Notes under the pieces: generated by a model
What the model saw: only the letters and a program-made list of their open reading frames with translations
Database searches by the model: none
Told to the model about the DNA's origin: nothing
Assembly: GCA_001661245.1 (NCBI GenBank)
Contig: KV454011.1
Span: forward strand, 659,515-723,514
DNA length: 64,000 nt
Reading direction: 5' to 3'
Origin: Pachysolen tannophilus NRRL Y-2460
Taxonomy: Eukaryota; Ascomycota; Pichiomycetes; Alaninales; Pachysolenaceae
Made by a program: the position numbers and the translations under genes
In this document: piece after piece, positions 37,924 through 48,189 of the stretch
Position numbering within the stretch: position 1 is the stretch's first letter
Layout of the letters: every line of letters begins with the position of its first letter

Positions 37924-39366
37924 TTACATTTTCTCCCAAATTAAAATATAGCTTTCATTTAAAAAAAGTAATTCTTTTTCTATTTCTCTTATTTTTAAAT
38001 TATGAATTTCCAACCAGCTGTTTCTAACTTGATCCAATAATTGAATTTTCCAAGAGTTTTTATCATTATTTTTTTCTTCATCAGTTGTATTTGAAGAAGG
38101 TATCAATTCATATATTACATTTCCAATAAGTTTATAATTTATAGGCAGAATTGGATCTTGCAGATTATTTGAAATATATTTTGACATATCCAACATCAAT
38201 GGGAACTTAACAACAGTTGGATTTCTATTACTACCACTAATTCCAGTAATCTTGGAATCCAGATTATCAAATCTATTAATTGATAATATTAAATATTGGG
38301 GTAACTGCAATATTTTAAATCTCTTGCCTTGAAAAAATTCATTATTAAATTTATTATTTAATAAAGTCAATAACGAGACTTGAGGTACTTCAGTTAAACC
38401 TGCACCATCTTTAAATAATGAAGAATGAGGTAGATCTAATGAAATTAACCAAAATTTTGAAATTTTGGAATCTATTTTCTCATTTTCATTGGACTCAATT
38501 TGAACTTTACCTTGAAATAACTTACTTATAATCTTTGAATTTTTATTTTTAAAAAAACTCTGGTTCAAATTATTCAATAACCAAATTAAAAAATCTTTTG
38601 GATCTTTTTGTTTTGCAAGTGTAAAAATTCCATTTGATTTCTTGGAAATAAATTGTAGTAATTCATGTGGTGAAATGTGAGATTTAAACAATTTTGATGA
38701 CCATATTTTCTTCACTGTTAAGGAAAACTGTCTTATTAATTCATCATCACTATCTTGATCTTTAAACAATAACAAATAGTCTCTCAATTTATTTGCATGG
38801 CTTAATGCTTGTATTATAACGTTTGAATAATCATTACAATTAATATTATTTATTCCAATAAAACCTGGTCTATATTTATTGTGATTTAAATCACTAGCTA
38901 ATTCTTTTGATGAGTACAATTGCTTAATCTTCCCACCATCATAATATGGTTCTATTTGATATTTAATATCTTCCAATTGACTTGTATCTTTTACCTCATA
39001 ATTCTCAGGTAATATATAAAATTTCAAAGTCTTTAAATTAATAAATACATGATGATTATCATTTATAGAATGGAAAAAAGCATGCGATGAATCATGCCTT
39101 CCTTGGAAATATTTACCACAACATAAGCAGCTATACACATTGACATTTGAAAGAGAAATAGAACATATTTTCTCAAAATCAAAATCTAACTTGAATCTGT
39201 TGATGGTCTCCAAATACAGATCTTCAATTGAATTCACATTAGAACCGTGATCATTGATGTTTTCTTTTTCTTCTGATGAGGAAGAAAGTTCGCTTAAATC
39301 TTCAATTTTTTGCCTCTTACGACGCTGTTCATCATGATCTTGGTGATGATTACTAACCGAAACCAT
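37924..39366 (-). CDS. SAD1: U4/U6.U5 tri-snRNP assembly factor Sad1 (USP39-like)
   Basis: Needed for splicing as a tri-snRNP stability factor. 480 residues; yeast Sad1 is 448. A ZnF-UBP domain (about 70-145) has CLCCGKYFQGRHDSSHAFF and HHVFINL. The USP-like fold begins GFIGINNINCNDYSNVIIQ, in which the catalytic cysteine box is lost, as in all USP39 proteins, so it is a pseudo-deubiquitinase. The N-terminal 50 residues are charged and Ser-rich with a basic RRKRQK patch. Confidence 0.93.
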   Translation of the reverse strand: MVSVSNHHQDHDEQRRKRQKIEDLSELSSSSEEKENINDHGSNVNSIEDLYLETINRFKLDFDFEKICSISLSNVNVYSCLCCGKYFQGRHDSSHAFFHSINDNHHVFINLKTLKFYILPENYEVKDTSQLEDIKYQIEPYYDGGKIKQLYSSKELASDLNHNKYRPGFIGINNINCNDYSNVIIQALSHANKLRDYLLLFKDQDSDDELIRQFSLTVKKIWSSKLFKSHISPHELLQFISKKSNGIFTLAKQKDPKDFLIWLLNNLNQSFFKNKNSKIISKLFQGKVQIESNENEKIDSKISKFWLISLDLPHSSLFKDGAGLTEVPQVSLLTLLNNKFNNEFFQGKRFKILQLPQYLILSINRFDNLDSKITGISGSNRNPTVVKFPLMLDMSKYISNNLQDPILPINYKLIGNVIYELIPSSNTTDEEKNNDKNSWKIQLLDQVRNSWLEIHNLKIREIEKELLFLNESYILIWEKM

Positions 39367-39773
39367 AACTAAGTTTCAACAATTTTCTATCTATATCCTG
39401 AAAGTCTTTCTTCCTTTGGTTCGACTTGGTTTATAGTTTTAAATACTTTATGAAATATACAAGAGAAAAAAAAATTAAAGAAAAAAACAAAAAAACAAAA
39501 AAGAAAAAGAAGACAAAAAGATTATTCAATATCAGTTGAACATTAAAACCTCATATCTACAGAAATAAGTGATCTTGATCTTTTTAGATGCAAAATATCA
39601 AGATTTTAGATATAACATTACTATAACTTTTCTTATTACTTTACTTTAGCCAAAAAAATAAACCTGTTAACTTTTATTGTACAAAAGGGTAATCTTTTTT
39701 AAACAATTTTACAAAACAGTGATGATTTTCCAGATTTTCCAGACTCTATCATCACACTATTCGGATTTTGAAT
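39367..39773. other. SAD1 upstream/SNP1 3' flank
   Basis: 407 bp, A-rich near SAD1. No gene is visible. Confidence 0.35.
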
Positions 39774-40682
39774 TCAATATGCTTTATATGACCTCTCAGG
39801 TCCATTCCTGGGATCAGAATCTCCTCTTCTTTCCCTGTATCTGCCGGAATCAGGTACATGTCTGGAACCGTATGATCTTGTGGATGATTTTTGATATCCG
39901 TTATAACCTCCACTTGTTCCACCTGCTCCTCCTACTCCTCCTCCTCTTCTTCCGCTGTTATGACTAAACCTATCATTATTATATCTAGGACGATCATTGT
40001 TAATATTTCTACTAAAATGTGTACTATTATATCCACTGCTAGGCCCTGTCGGGAGATTTGATACTTTCTTGGTATAATGTCTACCACCTAATCCGCCACC
40101 TAAACGTCTTGGTTTCCAATTTTTCATTATTCTCGATCTCTCAATGTCTACCACAATCGATCTATCATTTAATTTTAACCCATTACATTCTTTATAGCAT
40201 TTTCTTGCATCTCTTTCATTTTCATATACTATAAATGCATAACCTTTTGATTTTGAAGTTATCTTATCTTTTACAACTCTTATCTTTGAAATATTACCAT
40301 ATTTAGCAAAAGTCTTTTGCAATTCCAATTCTGTTATCGAATAATCTAATCTTCCAATGAAAAGAGTCTTGTATGGATCAGAACCAGCTATATGAGGATC
40401 TTTAGAAGGATCCCAATTAATTAAATCATTTTGTACTTTCTGTTGTTGTATCAGTTTCTTCTCCTTCTTCAATCTCTGATCTTTCTGCTGAACACCTTCA
40501 GTTGGATTATATCTTATTTCTTCATTGTATTTTGTCACTTCATCAAAGAAAGATGATATTGTCGATATATTTGGTAATCTTCTTTTTTCTAACGGATAAT
40601 CAGTTGGTTCCAAGTATTTCACCGGTTGTTTGGGTTCAAATAACTTGTTTATCTTTGCTGGATACGTTGGAGTATCCGACAT
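39774..40682 (-). CDS. SNP1: U1 snRNP 70K protein
   Basis: Binds stem-loop I of U1 snRNA and helps 5' splice-site recognition. 302 residues from the ATG at 40682 (MSDTPTYPAKINKLFEPK); yeast Snp1 is 300. The U1-70K N-terminal segment includes WDPSKDPHIAGSDPYKTLFI. One RRM (about 105-185) has RNP2 LFIGRL and RNP1 KGYAFIVY. It is followed by the RRLGGGLGGR box and an Arg/Gly/Ser-rich tail (about 220-300, RRGGGVGGAGG). Confidence 0.95.
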   Translation of the reverse strand: MSDTPTYPAKINKLFEPKQPVKYLEPTDYPLEKRRLPNISTISSFFDEVTKYNEEIRYNPTEGVQQKDQRLKKEKKLIQQQKVQNDLINWDPSKDPHIAGSDPYKTLFIGRLDYSITELELQKTFAKYGNISKIRVVKDKITSKSKGYAFIVYENERDARKCYKECNGLKLNDRSIVVDIERSRIMKNWKPRRLGGGLGGRHYTKKVSNLPTGPSSGYNSTHFSRNINNDRPRYNNDRFSHNSGRRGGGVGGAGGTSGGYNGYQKSSTRSYGSRHVPDSGRYRERRGDSDPRNGPERSYKAY

Positions 40683-41015
40683 TATTCCAAGAATTATAGA
40701 ATTATATAGATAAAACAAACAAAGATTCAATCAATTAATGAATCCACATTTATAAAATGTTATTTTGTTATTCGTTAAAAGATAAATTTTTTATTACAAT
40801 ATTTTTTACAATTTTTTACAATTTTTTATTTTTTTTTTTCACTAACAATTTATTAGTACAAATTAATTAACTTAAATCTTTATATTAAAAGAAACTAGAT
40901 AAGATGTAACCAAACCAAAGATCAAAAGTATGACAAGGAAGACTAAAGATACCAGTCAGTGGATGTCATTAAGAAGAATACCAAGAAAGTAACATAGAAT
41001 AGCATAGAAGCATCA
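40683..41015. other. SNP1 upstream/NOT4 3' flank
   Basis: 333 bp, poly-T tracts near 40800-40840. No gene is seen. Confidence 0.35.
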
Positions 41016-43185
41016 TTAGGCAACAATTTTCTTGCCGCTCAATAAGTGATTTAACAATTCACTGCTAGCACCTATTTGAGGATCAATGTTGTTATTGCTA
41101 ACATTGTTGTGGCCGATATTAACATTAGCCCTTTGTGCATTGTTGAACAATCCTGGTGGAGGTGGAGTAGCTGTACCTCCTTGATTCATCTTTAATAAAG
41201 TTTCTTTGTGACTTTGTTGCTGCTGGGAAAGTAGTTGTTGTTGATACAATTGCTGTTGGTGTTGCAATAATGCCAATTCCTGTGGTGTACGGGCTTGCTG
41301 CTGTTGTTGTTGTTGCTGTTGTTGCTGGTTGTTGTTAACCAATTCAGCAACTGTACTGAATGGAGTAACACTTTGTTGTTGATGTTGCGGAATTGGTTGT
41401 ACTCTTTGAGGTTGTGGTTGCATATATCTTTCTTGTGACTGTTGTGGTGGTTGTTGATGTGGTTGTTGCTGTGGTGGTTGTGAATGTTGTTGTTGTTGTG
41501 GTTGTTGTTGGGACTGCTGAGAGAGATTAGAATTTTCCTCAGAGTCAAGTTTGTTAGAAAGTAAAGAATCAACTGAATTTCTAACTATTGCATCAAGTTC
41601 TTCAGTGGTGTAAGTACTTCTTTTTTGCTTATTATTGTATCTAAATAAAGCTGGAAGTGAATTATAATAAGTTTCATCCAACATGGAATTTTTAAATCTT
41701 AAATTCAAATTATTGAAATCCAACGAATTTAAATATTTTAATGATTCTTCGATAAATGCAGATACAGTGACAGCATAAAGATTTGAATCAAAGTATTCAT
41801 TCAATATATCATCTGAAGAAGATAATAAACCTTTGTGCTTTTCTCTCTTTTTGTTGTACTCCCTAAAGCTACCAGAACCTTGCTGAGATTGTACAGCTTC
41901 TACTAAAGTTGGGAATGATGATAATTCTGGTGTTTCGCCACCATTTCCTCCACCGTTCATCAGGTGTAAATTAGTACTGGACCCTGCCTTACCCCAAGCA
42001 GCTGTGGCAGGTAATGTTGATGTATTGTTTTCATCATCTTCAGGCATCATACCGTAATTCCCACCATTAGAAATATTATTATTATTATTGCTCGTATCAA
42101 AAATCATACTATTATTATTATTATTAGTAGTAGTAGTAGTAGTAGGAGTAGTAGGAGTATTATGAGCACCGTTCAAGTTTGTAGATGACAGGATACTGTG
42201 TAACCTTGTTGTTGGGCTTGAACCATTTACTGGAGTTGTTGAAGCTGGGATCAATCCATGAACTGCAGATCTTGCTTGAGCTATATTTATTCTTCTTGAA
42301 GATAATCCTTCTCTTGTATAACTATCAGCTTCTTCACCTGGTTCATGTAAAAACATACAATTTGGATTTGGACAAGGTTGACCTCTTAAATATGAAGAAC
42401 AATATTTTGTGGTACCATGAGCAGCTTTTAAAACTCTTCCATCACTTATTGAACCATCTACCAGCTGAATACATTTCAAAGCATCCTCTTTTTTAACAAA
42501 TGTAACATAAACACTTAAACCAGGATTTGAATGTGGATTTGCAGGATTTGGTTGTTTTCTATTTATGACAATTTTTGAAATCTTTCCATATTGACCAAAA
42601 TAAGAATCTGATCTTAATAATGCATGTAAATCTTCAGGATTACCAGGAGGATTTAAACCAACAACATAAACCAAATTTTTTTGTATAACCCTCATACCAG
42701 CCAAATGTTTCTTTGAAGCTTGCTCTGCATCTTTTCTTTCCTTTTCCTTTTGCTTTCTTTTTCTTTCTTTTTCAAGTTGTTTTAATTTTAACAGATTTAA
42801 TTCCTCTGGTGATAAAACTTTATATTCAACAGTATCTTTACTGTATATCCGACGACACAGAGGACATCTATGATTTAAATCTGGATTTGAAATGATATTG
42901 TTATAACAAAATTGACATATCTGATATCCACAAGGACAAGGTTTAAAATTCTTGTCACTTAAATCCATTTCTTCCACACATAAAGGACTGATTAATAAAG
43001 TAAAAAAAAAAAAAGAAAAAGGTTTAATTGTTAGTACATAATCATATATAACAAATAGCAAAAAAGAATAGAAGAAGAACAAAAGAAAAAAAATATAAAT
43101 TTTTAAAATTAAAATTAAAAAAAAAAAAGACTTACCATAAATCCTCTTCTTCATCAGAGATGAAAGTATCATTTACCTCTGCCAT
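41016..43185 (-). CDS. NOT4: CCR4-NOT E3 ubiquitin ligase Not4, two exons
   Basis: RING ubiquitin ligase of the CCR4-NOT complex, acting on stalled ribosomes and on mRNA decay. Exon 1 (43185-43136) codes for MAEVNDTFISDEEED-L; exon 2 (42987-41016) for the rest, 673 residues in all (yeast 587). Intron 43135-42988 has donor GTAAGT, branch TACTAAC at 43036-43030 and acceptor TCAG. Splicing creates CPLCVEEMD, so the first RING cysteine codon is split. The C4C4 RING (CPCGYQICQFCY, RCPLCRR) precedes a coiled coil, an RRM (about 115-195) and a CCCH zinc finger (CSSYLRGQPCPNPNCMFLH). The C-terminal part is low-complexity with Asn, Thr and poly-Gln runs. The end, LLNHLLSGKKIVA, matches yeast. Confidence 0.95.
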
Positions 43186-44415
43186 TTTATCAAACTTTTT
43201 TAAATCAATAATTATATCTAAACTTTTAATTAAAAAAAAAAATAATTTTATTATTATTATATATATATATATATTATAGTATTAATTATATAATTTAATA
43301 CTAATAATCATTACACTATTAGTTTTGCTTCTTTTTTTTTTTTTTTTTATTTTTTTTTTTTTTTCAAAAAACGTTTNNNNNNNNNNNNNNNNNNNNNNNN
43401 NNNNNNNNNNNNNNNNNNNNNNNNNNNNNNNNNNNNNNNNNNNNNNNNNNNNNNNNNNNNNNNNNNNNNNNNNNNNNNNNNNNNNNNNNNNNNNNNNNNN
43501 NNNNNNNNNNNNNNNNNNNNNNNNNNNNNNNNNNNNNNNNNNNNNNNNNNNNNNNNNNNNNNNNNNNNNNNNNNNNNNNNNNNNNNNNNNNNNNNNNNNN
43601 NNNNNNNNNNNNNNNNNNNNNNNNNNNNNNNNNNNNNNNNNNNNNNNNNNNNNNNNNNNNNNNNNNNNNNNNNNNNNNNNNNNNNNNNNNNNNNNNNNNN
43701 NNNNNNNNNNNNNNNNNNNNNNNNNNNNNNNNNNNNNNNNNNNNNNNNNNNNNNNNNNNNNNNNNNNNNNNNNNNNNNNNNNNNNNNNNNNNNNNNNNNN
43801 NNNNNNNNNNNNNNNNNNNNNNNNNNNNNNNNNNNNNNNNNNNNNNNNNNNNNNNNNNNNNNNNNNNNNNNNNNNNNNNNNNNNNNNNNNNNNNNNNNNN
43901 NNNNNNNNNNNNNNNNNNNNNNNNNNNNNNNNNNNNNNNNNNNNNNNNNNNNNNNNNNNNNNNNNNNNNNNNNNNNNNNNNNNNNNNNNNNNNNNNNNNN
44001 NNNNNNNNNNNNNNNNNNNNNNNNNNNNNNNNNNNNNNNNNNNNNNNNNNNNNNNNNNNNNNNNNNNNNNNNNNNNNNNNNNNNNNNNNNNNNNNNNNNN
44101 NNNNNNNNNNNNNNNNNNNNNNNNNNNNNNNNNNNNNNNNNNNNNNNNNNNNNNNNNNNNNNNNNNNNNNNNNNNNNNNNNNNNNNNNNNNNNNNNNNNN
44201 NNNNNNNNNNNNNNNNNNNNNNNNNNNNNNNNNNNNNNNNNNNNNNNNNNNNNNNNNNNNNNNNNNNNNNNNNNNNNNNNNNNNNNNNNNNNNNNNNNNN
44301 NNNNNNNNNNNNNNNNNNNNNNNNNNNNNNNNNNNNNNNCTTTTTATTCATTTTCTTTGTTCTGTAATTTTTTTTTTTCTGCAAGGTATTGAAAAATTAT
44401 AATTACAGAAATTAT
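43186..44415. other. intergenic region with assembly gap (963 N)
   Basis: The N run is 43377-44339. Left of it are NOT4 upstream sequence, a TA repeat near 43259-43275 and long T tracts (43331-43365). Right of it are 75 bases of 3' flank of the mannosyltransferase. The missing sequence could hold an undetected gene. Confidence 0.9.
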
Positions 44416-45720
44416 TTAGTACATGGCTAATTGTTCATCTGACATTTCGTACTTAATCCAGTTTGCCATACAGTTTTCCTTTACACCTGAAGCAATACCG
44501 CAAAATTCCGCTGGAGTACAATCACCACATTGATCACTATTTGGACAATTGATATATGGACTATGTTGATAACCTATATCTCTAAACCAATGAATTTTGG
44601 ATTTATCTTCAAACAAGGCTAAACCCATTGAATGGACTGGAGCATCTCCCCATCTTTCATAGTAAAAACCTCCTGCTTTATCAAGATGTTCAAACCATTG
44701 AGAATATTGTTCACCTCTGAAAAAATCCAAATTTGCAATTTCAAAATTTGACCAGAAATGACAAGTTGAATAACCTTTTGTCAACTTTGCCTTAATTGGA
44801 TATTGCAAATCTTCTAATAACCAATCATAAGCTCCTTCTGGATGTAAATATTGAGGATGTTCTTTTAAGAAATCTAATGTTGTTGTCCATAAAGTTTCAA
44901 TTGTTTCTTGAACATCATAAACATTAATATTAAAACCATATGTCTTATTATGATCTTCCATAAATTTGAAAACATCATAATTAATATGACAATAATAACG
45001 TGTGTCAGGTTCAATTCTCCAATACCATTTGAATTGTTTCATATGTGGAATATTATAAAAAGTACCAGAATTAAATCTACACATATTATGATAAGAATCT
45101 TTATCAGCATATGGAACACCAGCTTCTTGTAATTTCTTAATACCTTTCTTTTCCTTTTCAGGATCAATATGTGATGGTTTATTCCAATATTCTTTTGGAA
45201 TAACTTCGAAAAAACAATTAGATTTTGTATGTTTTAAAACTTCAGTTTTAAAATCATCAGTAAATGGTTCATCATTTAAAAAAGTCCATGGATAATGAAA
45301 TTTATTATTAAATTTTTCTTCAATTTGAATAATAACTGGAACAATACCTTTTAATTCAGAATTTCTAACTAATGAAAATAAAGTAGCATTTGCTAATTGA
45401 TAATTTTCTGTTGGTCTTTTTAAATCATTAACTTTTGGTTCAGAAATCTTCTTTTCCATAACTTTTGTATAAATTTCAATATTTCTTTCAATTGCTTCAG
45501 GCACAGTAATATTCTCTTCAAATCTAAATTTGAAAAAAGCCAAATTTAATTCACCAGTAGATGTTAAAAATGGATATTTTAAATTATTAAAAACACTTGG
45601 AAAATATTTTTCACTAACATTTTTAATATGGTGAGAATTATGGTAAAGTACCAATATTTGAACAAATAATATCAAAATCACCAAATACCGAACAATTCTT
45701 TTCCTTCCTATATGTATCAT
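44416..45720 (-). CDS. Golgi alpha-1,2-mannosyltransferase, GT15 (Kre2/Mnt1/Ktr family)
   Basis: Adds mannose from GDP-mannose to O- or N-linked glycans of cell-wall proteins. 434 residues from the ATG at 45720; Kre2 is 442. Type II membrane layout: short basic tail (MIHIGRKRIVR), one signal anchor (about 12-28), stem, then the catalytic domain. Family blocks are ATLFSLVRNSEL, YPWTFLNDEPFT, NMCRFNSGTFY, YWRIEPDTRYYC, TCHFWSNFEIA and FYYERWGDAPVHS. A Cys-rich tail (CPNSDQCGDC) closes the domain. The exact paralogue (MNT1, MNT2, KTR-type) cannot be fixed by eye. Confidence 0.93.
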   Translation of the reverse strand: MIHIGRKRIVRYLVILILFVQILVLYHNSHHIKNVSEKYFPSVFNNLKYPFLTSTGELNLAFFKFRFEENITVPEAIERNIEIYTKVMEKKISEPKVNDLKRPTENYQLANATLFSLVRNSELKGIVPVIIQIEEKFNNKFHYPWTFLNDEPFTDDFKTEVLKHTKSNCFFEVIPKEYWNKPSHIDPEKEKKGIKKLQEAGVPYADKDSYHNMCRFNSGTFYNIPHMKQFKWYWRIEPDTRYYCHINYDVFKFMEDHNKTYGFNINVYDVQETIETLWTTTLDFLKEHPQYLHPEGAYDWLLEDLQYPIKAKLTKGYSTCHFWSNFEIANLDFFRGEQYSQWFEHLDKAGGFYYERWGDAPVHSMGLALFEDKSKIHWFRDIGYQHSPYINCPNSDQCGDCTPAEFCGIASGVKENCMANWIKYEMSDEQLAMY

Positions 45721-46252
45721 CTTAGCCAGTAATGATTGCAACGTCAATGTCAACTTTTCAATAAGAAAAAAGGAACAAGATCAAAAAAAAAGAAAAAAAA
45801 AAAAAAATAGAAAAAGCAAAAAAAAGATGGAAAAAACAAAAAAGAAAAAAGATAAATTTATTTATTTGATCTTTTTTTCTTTTCTTCCCCTTTAACTAAA
45901 TGAAACTTATTAAACTTATTTTTAGTGAAATAAATAAGATTATATATTTATAGTCCAAAGATAAGAGTTTCAGAAGAATAAAAAAAAAAATAAAATAAAA
46001 AAAAAAAAAGACTTAAAAGATAAACTGTTAGCTATATTTTAGAAACTGCAGTTTATGGATAACATGAAATTTCATATATTAAAAAAAAGAGTCGTTCACT
46101 GGAAAAAACGTGTTTTTGAAATTTGCAACGACGCGCGCGTACAAAGTCAAAGATAAAGATAAAGATAAAGACAAAGACAAACTAATTAAGTTAAGAAGAA
46201 GTACTAATGTAATATTGCTATATCTGCTATCTACATATATGTAAGATGTATG
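45721..46252. repeat. mannosyltransferase upstream region with AAAGAT repeat
   Basis: 532 bp between RTF1 3' end and the mannosyltransferase start. It holds A-rich tracts, an ACGCGCGCGT motif at about 46131-46140 and an AAAGAT/AAAGAC array at 46149-46181. No gene is seen. Confidence 0.5.
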
Positions 46253-47896
46253 TTAGATTTTAATATCGACATCAAACTTGAATTTTAACGATTTGATGCG
46301 GCTATCAAATCCACCATTGAAGTCTCTAAATCTGGCAGTGAGACGTTGTTTTTCCAATTTTTGTTTTTCAGCAGATTCATTTTCCAATTTTTCTATTGTC
46401 AATTCACCTGCATCGTTATTGATTATATTTGATGAACCATCTGCAGCGTAAAAGATTCTTGTGTTTGTCTTCAATCTACTAAATGGATCGCTACTTGTAT
46501 TATTATTTTTCAATTTTTCTTCCACAGCTCTTAATTCAGCTTCTCTAATTAATTCTTGATTCAATTTTTTATTTTTTTCATTAACTTTTGATAAGATTGA
46601 ATCTGAAGAAGATTCTACAGTTCTTTGCTTTGCAGCATATTTCTGTTCTAAATCATTAATTTCTTGTTCAATTTTTTCAACTTTTACTAAATCTCCATTT
46701 TCAAGAGCAATCAGTCTTTCCAGTTGTAAATTTGTCTTTCTCATAATGGCATTGACGCCAGCCACATCTTGTTGGATAGTTTGTTTCTTGACAATCATCT
46801 CGTTAATTTCCTTATCCGTTAACGATCTAGTACTCATATCTCTTAATTCATGATATTTCCTGTCAACAGTTTTGATGGTGGCAAATTTTAATCCATCTTG
46901 TTGAATTCTTTTCATATATATATCAAATTCATATTTTGTTATATGATTATCTGAAAAAATATTTAAAGGAACTTTTCTAGTATTTTTACCAATTGAAACA
47001 ATTAAATATAAGTTTGTCTTATGATTAGTTAATAAATAAACTTTATCTTTCATCTCAACAACATCATTAATTTTAACCATTCTATATTCATTTTGCCCCG
47101 TGGTACGGTTGAAACCAACATTCATTCTAGCATAACAATCAACAACAACATCGGTAAACTCTGGGTAATAACAAAATTTGTTAAATTGAGTCCTACCAAT
47201 TCTAATTTTATTTATATCTGATAATGTAGCTTCTTTATCTTGTATAGATGAAGAGGATTTCGTGGCCCATTCCACTCTTTCTTCATCATCTTCAACAAAA
47301 TCGTCTTCATCACCATAATCTGCCTCCTCATCTTCTTCATCTTCTTCTTCTACATCTTCTTCTTCATCATCTTCATAATCGCCTCCACGACGTCTAGTTT
47401 CAATCTTTCTTCTTTGAGCCTTCAACTGTTCCCTCTTATCAGCCTTAGTACTATCTTTACCCTTCCGCTTAGATCTCAATCTACCTTGCTCTGCAATCTT
47501 ATCTCTCTCAGCTCTAAGCGCCAAATATTTACTCTCATTATATCTTTCCATCTCTTGACCTCTCTCGAATAAAATTTGTTCTCTTTGCATTTCATCCATC
47601 GCTAATAATTCATCCTTATCCTTTTCATTTTTATATTTTCCCTCCAAAGGATACGGATTCTCATTTGCATCACGCCTTACATCATCCTCATAATTCTCCT
47701 CGTCTTCATCATCATCCTGATCTAAAAAAGCTTTTCTAGTTTTTTTATTCTTTGTCGATAACGAAGGCGCCTTACGTTTTTTAGAATCATCTAATGAAGG
47801 CTCATAAAAATCAGATTCCTCTTCTTCAACATCATCCACTTCATCGGCAGATCCAGCACCTGCCAAAGCCAACAAATCCTCATCAATATCAGACAT
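46253..47896 (-). CDS. RTF1: Paf1-complex transcription elongation factor Rtf1
   Basis: Paf1C subunit that promotes H2B ubiquitination through its HMD and links to Spt5 by its Plus3 domain. 547 residues; yeast Rtf1 is 558. The N-terminus MSDIDEDLLALAGAG matches yeast closely. Acidic regions surround a charged HMD-like helix (about 95-140, ELLAMDEMQREQILFERGQE). The Plus3 domain (about 220-350) starts ATLSDINKIRIGRTQFNKF. C-terminal coiled coils (395-480) follow. Confidence 0.95.
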   Translation of the reverse strand: MSDIDEDLLALAGAGSADEVDDVEEEESDFYEPSLDDSKKRKAPSLSTKNKKTRKAFLDQDDDEDEENYEDDVRRDANENPYPLEGKYKNEKDKDELLAMDEMQREQILFERGQEMERYNESKYLALRAERDKIAEQGRLRSKRKGKDSTKADKREQLKAQRRKIETRRRGGDYEDDEEEDVEEEDEEDEEADYGDEDDFVEDDEERVEWATKSSSSIQDKEATLSDINKIRIGRTQFNKFCYYPEFTDVVVDCYARMNVGFNRTTGQNEYRMVKINDVVEMKDKVYLLTNHKTNLYLIVSIGKNTRKVPLNIFSDNHITKYEFDIYMKRIQQDGLKFATIKTVDRKYHELRDMSTRSLTDKEINEMIVKKQTIQQDVAGVNAIMRKTNLQLERLIALENGDLVKVEKIEQEINDLEQKYAAKQRTVESSSDSILSKVNEKNKKLNQELIREAELRAVEEKLKNNNTSSDPFSRLKTNTRIFYAADGSSNIINNDAGELTIEKLENESAEKQKLEKQRLTARFRDFNGGFDSRIKSLKFKFDVDIKI

Positions 47897-48189
47897 ATTA
47901 TCCTAACCGCCAATTGAATTAAAACTAATCACTAATTATTAATGTCCACTTTTAACAACCTTTTTTTTTTTTTTTATTTTTTCTTTCTTTCTCTCTCTCT
48001 TTTTGCTGCTTTGTTGGGTTGATGATGATATTTTTTTGTATTTGTGCACTACTTTTCTAAATGAAGTATTTTTCTTTCTTTCTTTTTTTTTGTTAGCAAA
48101 ACATTGAGTTTTCTCTTGTCTTGTTCTTCTTCATTGATTATATAAAAGCAGTGAGCGGGTTCTGTTTTTTTTGAATATTCTGGTTAAGA
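47897..48189. promoter_or_regulatory. RTF1-RMD8 divergent promoter
   Basis: 293 bp with long pyrimidine tracts (47961-48003 and 48064-48092) and a TATATAAAAG element near 48139 that suits the rightward gene. Confidence 0.4.
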
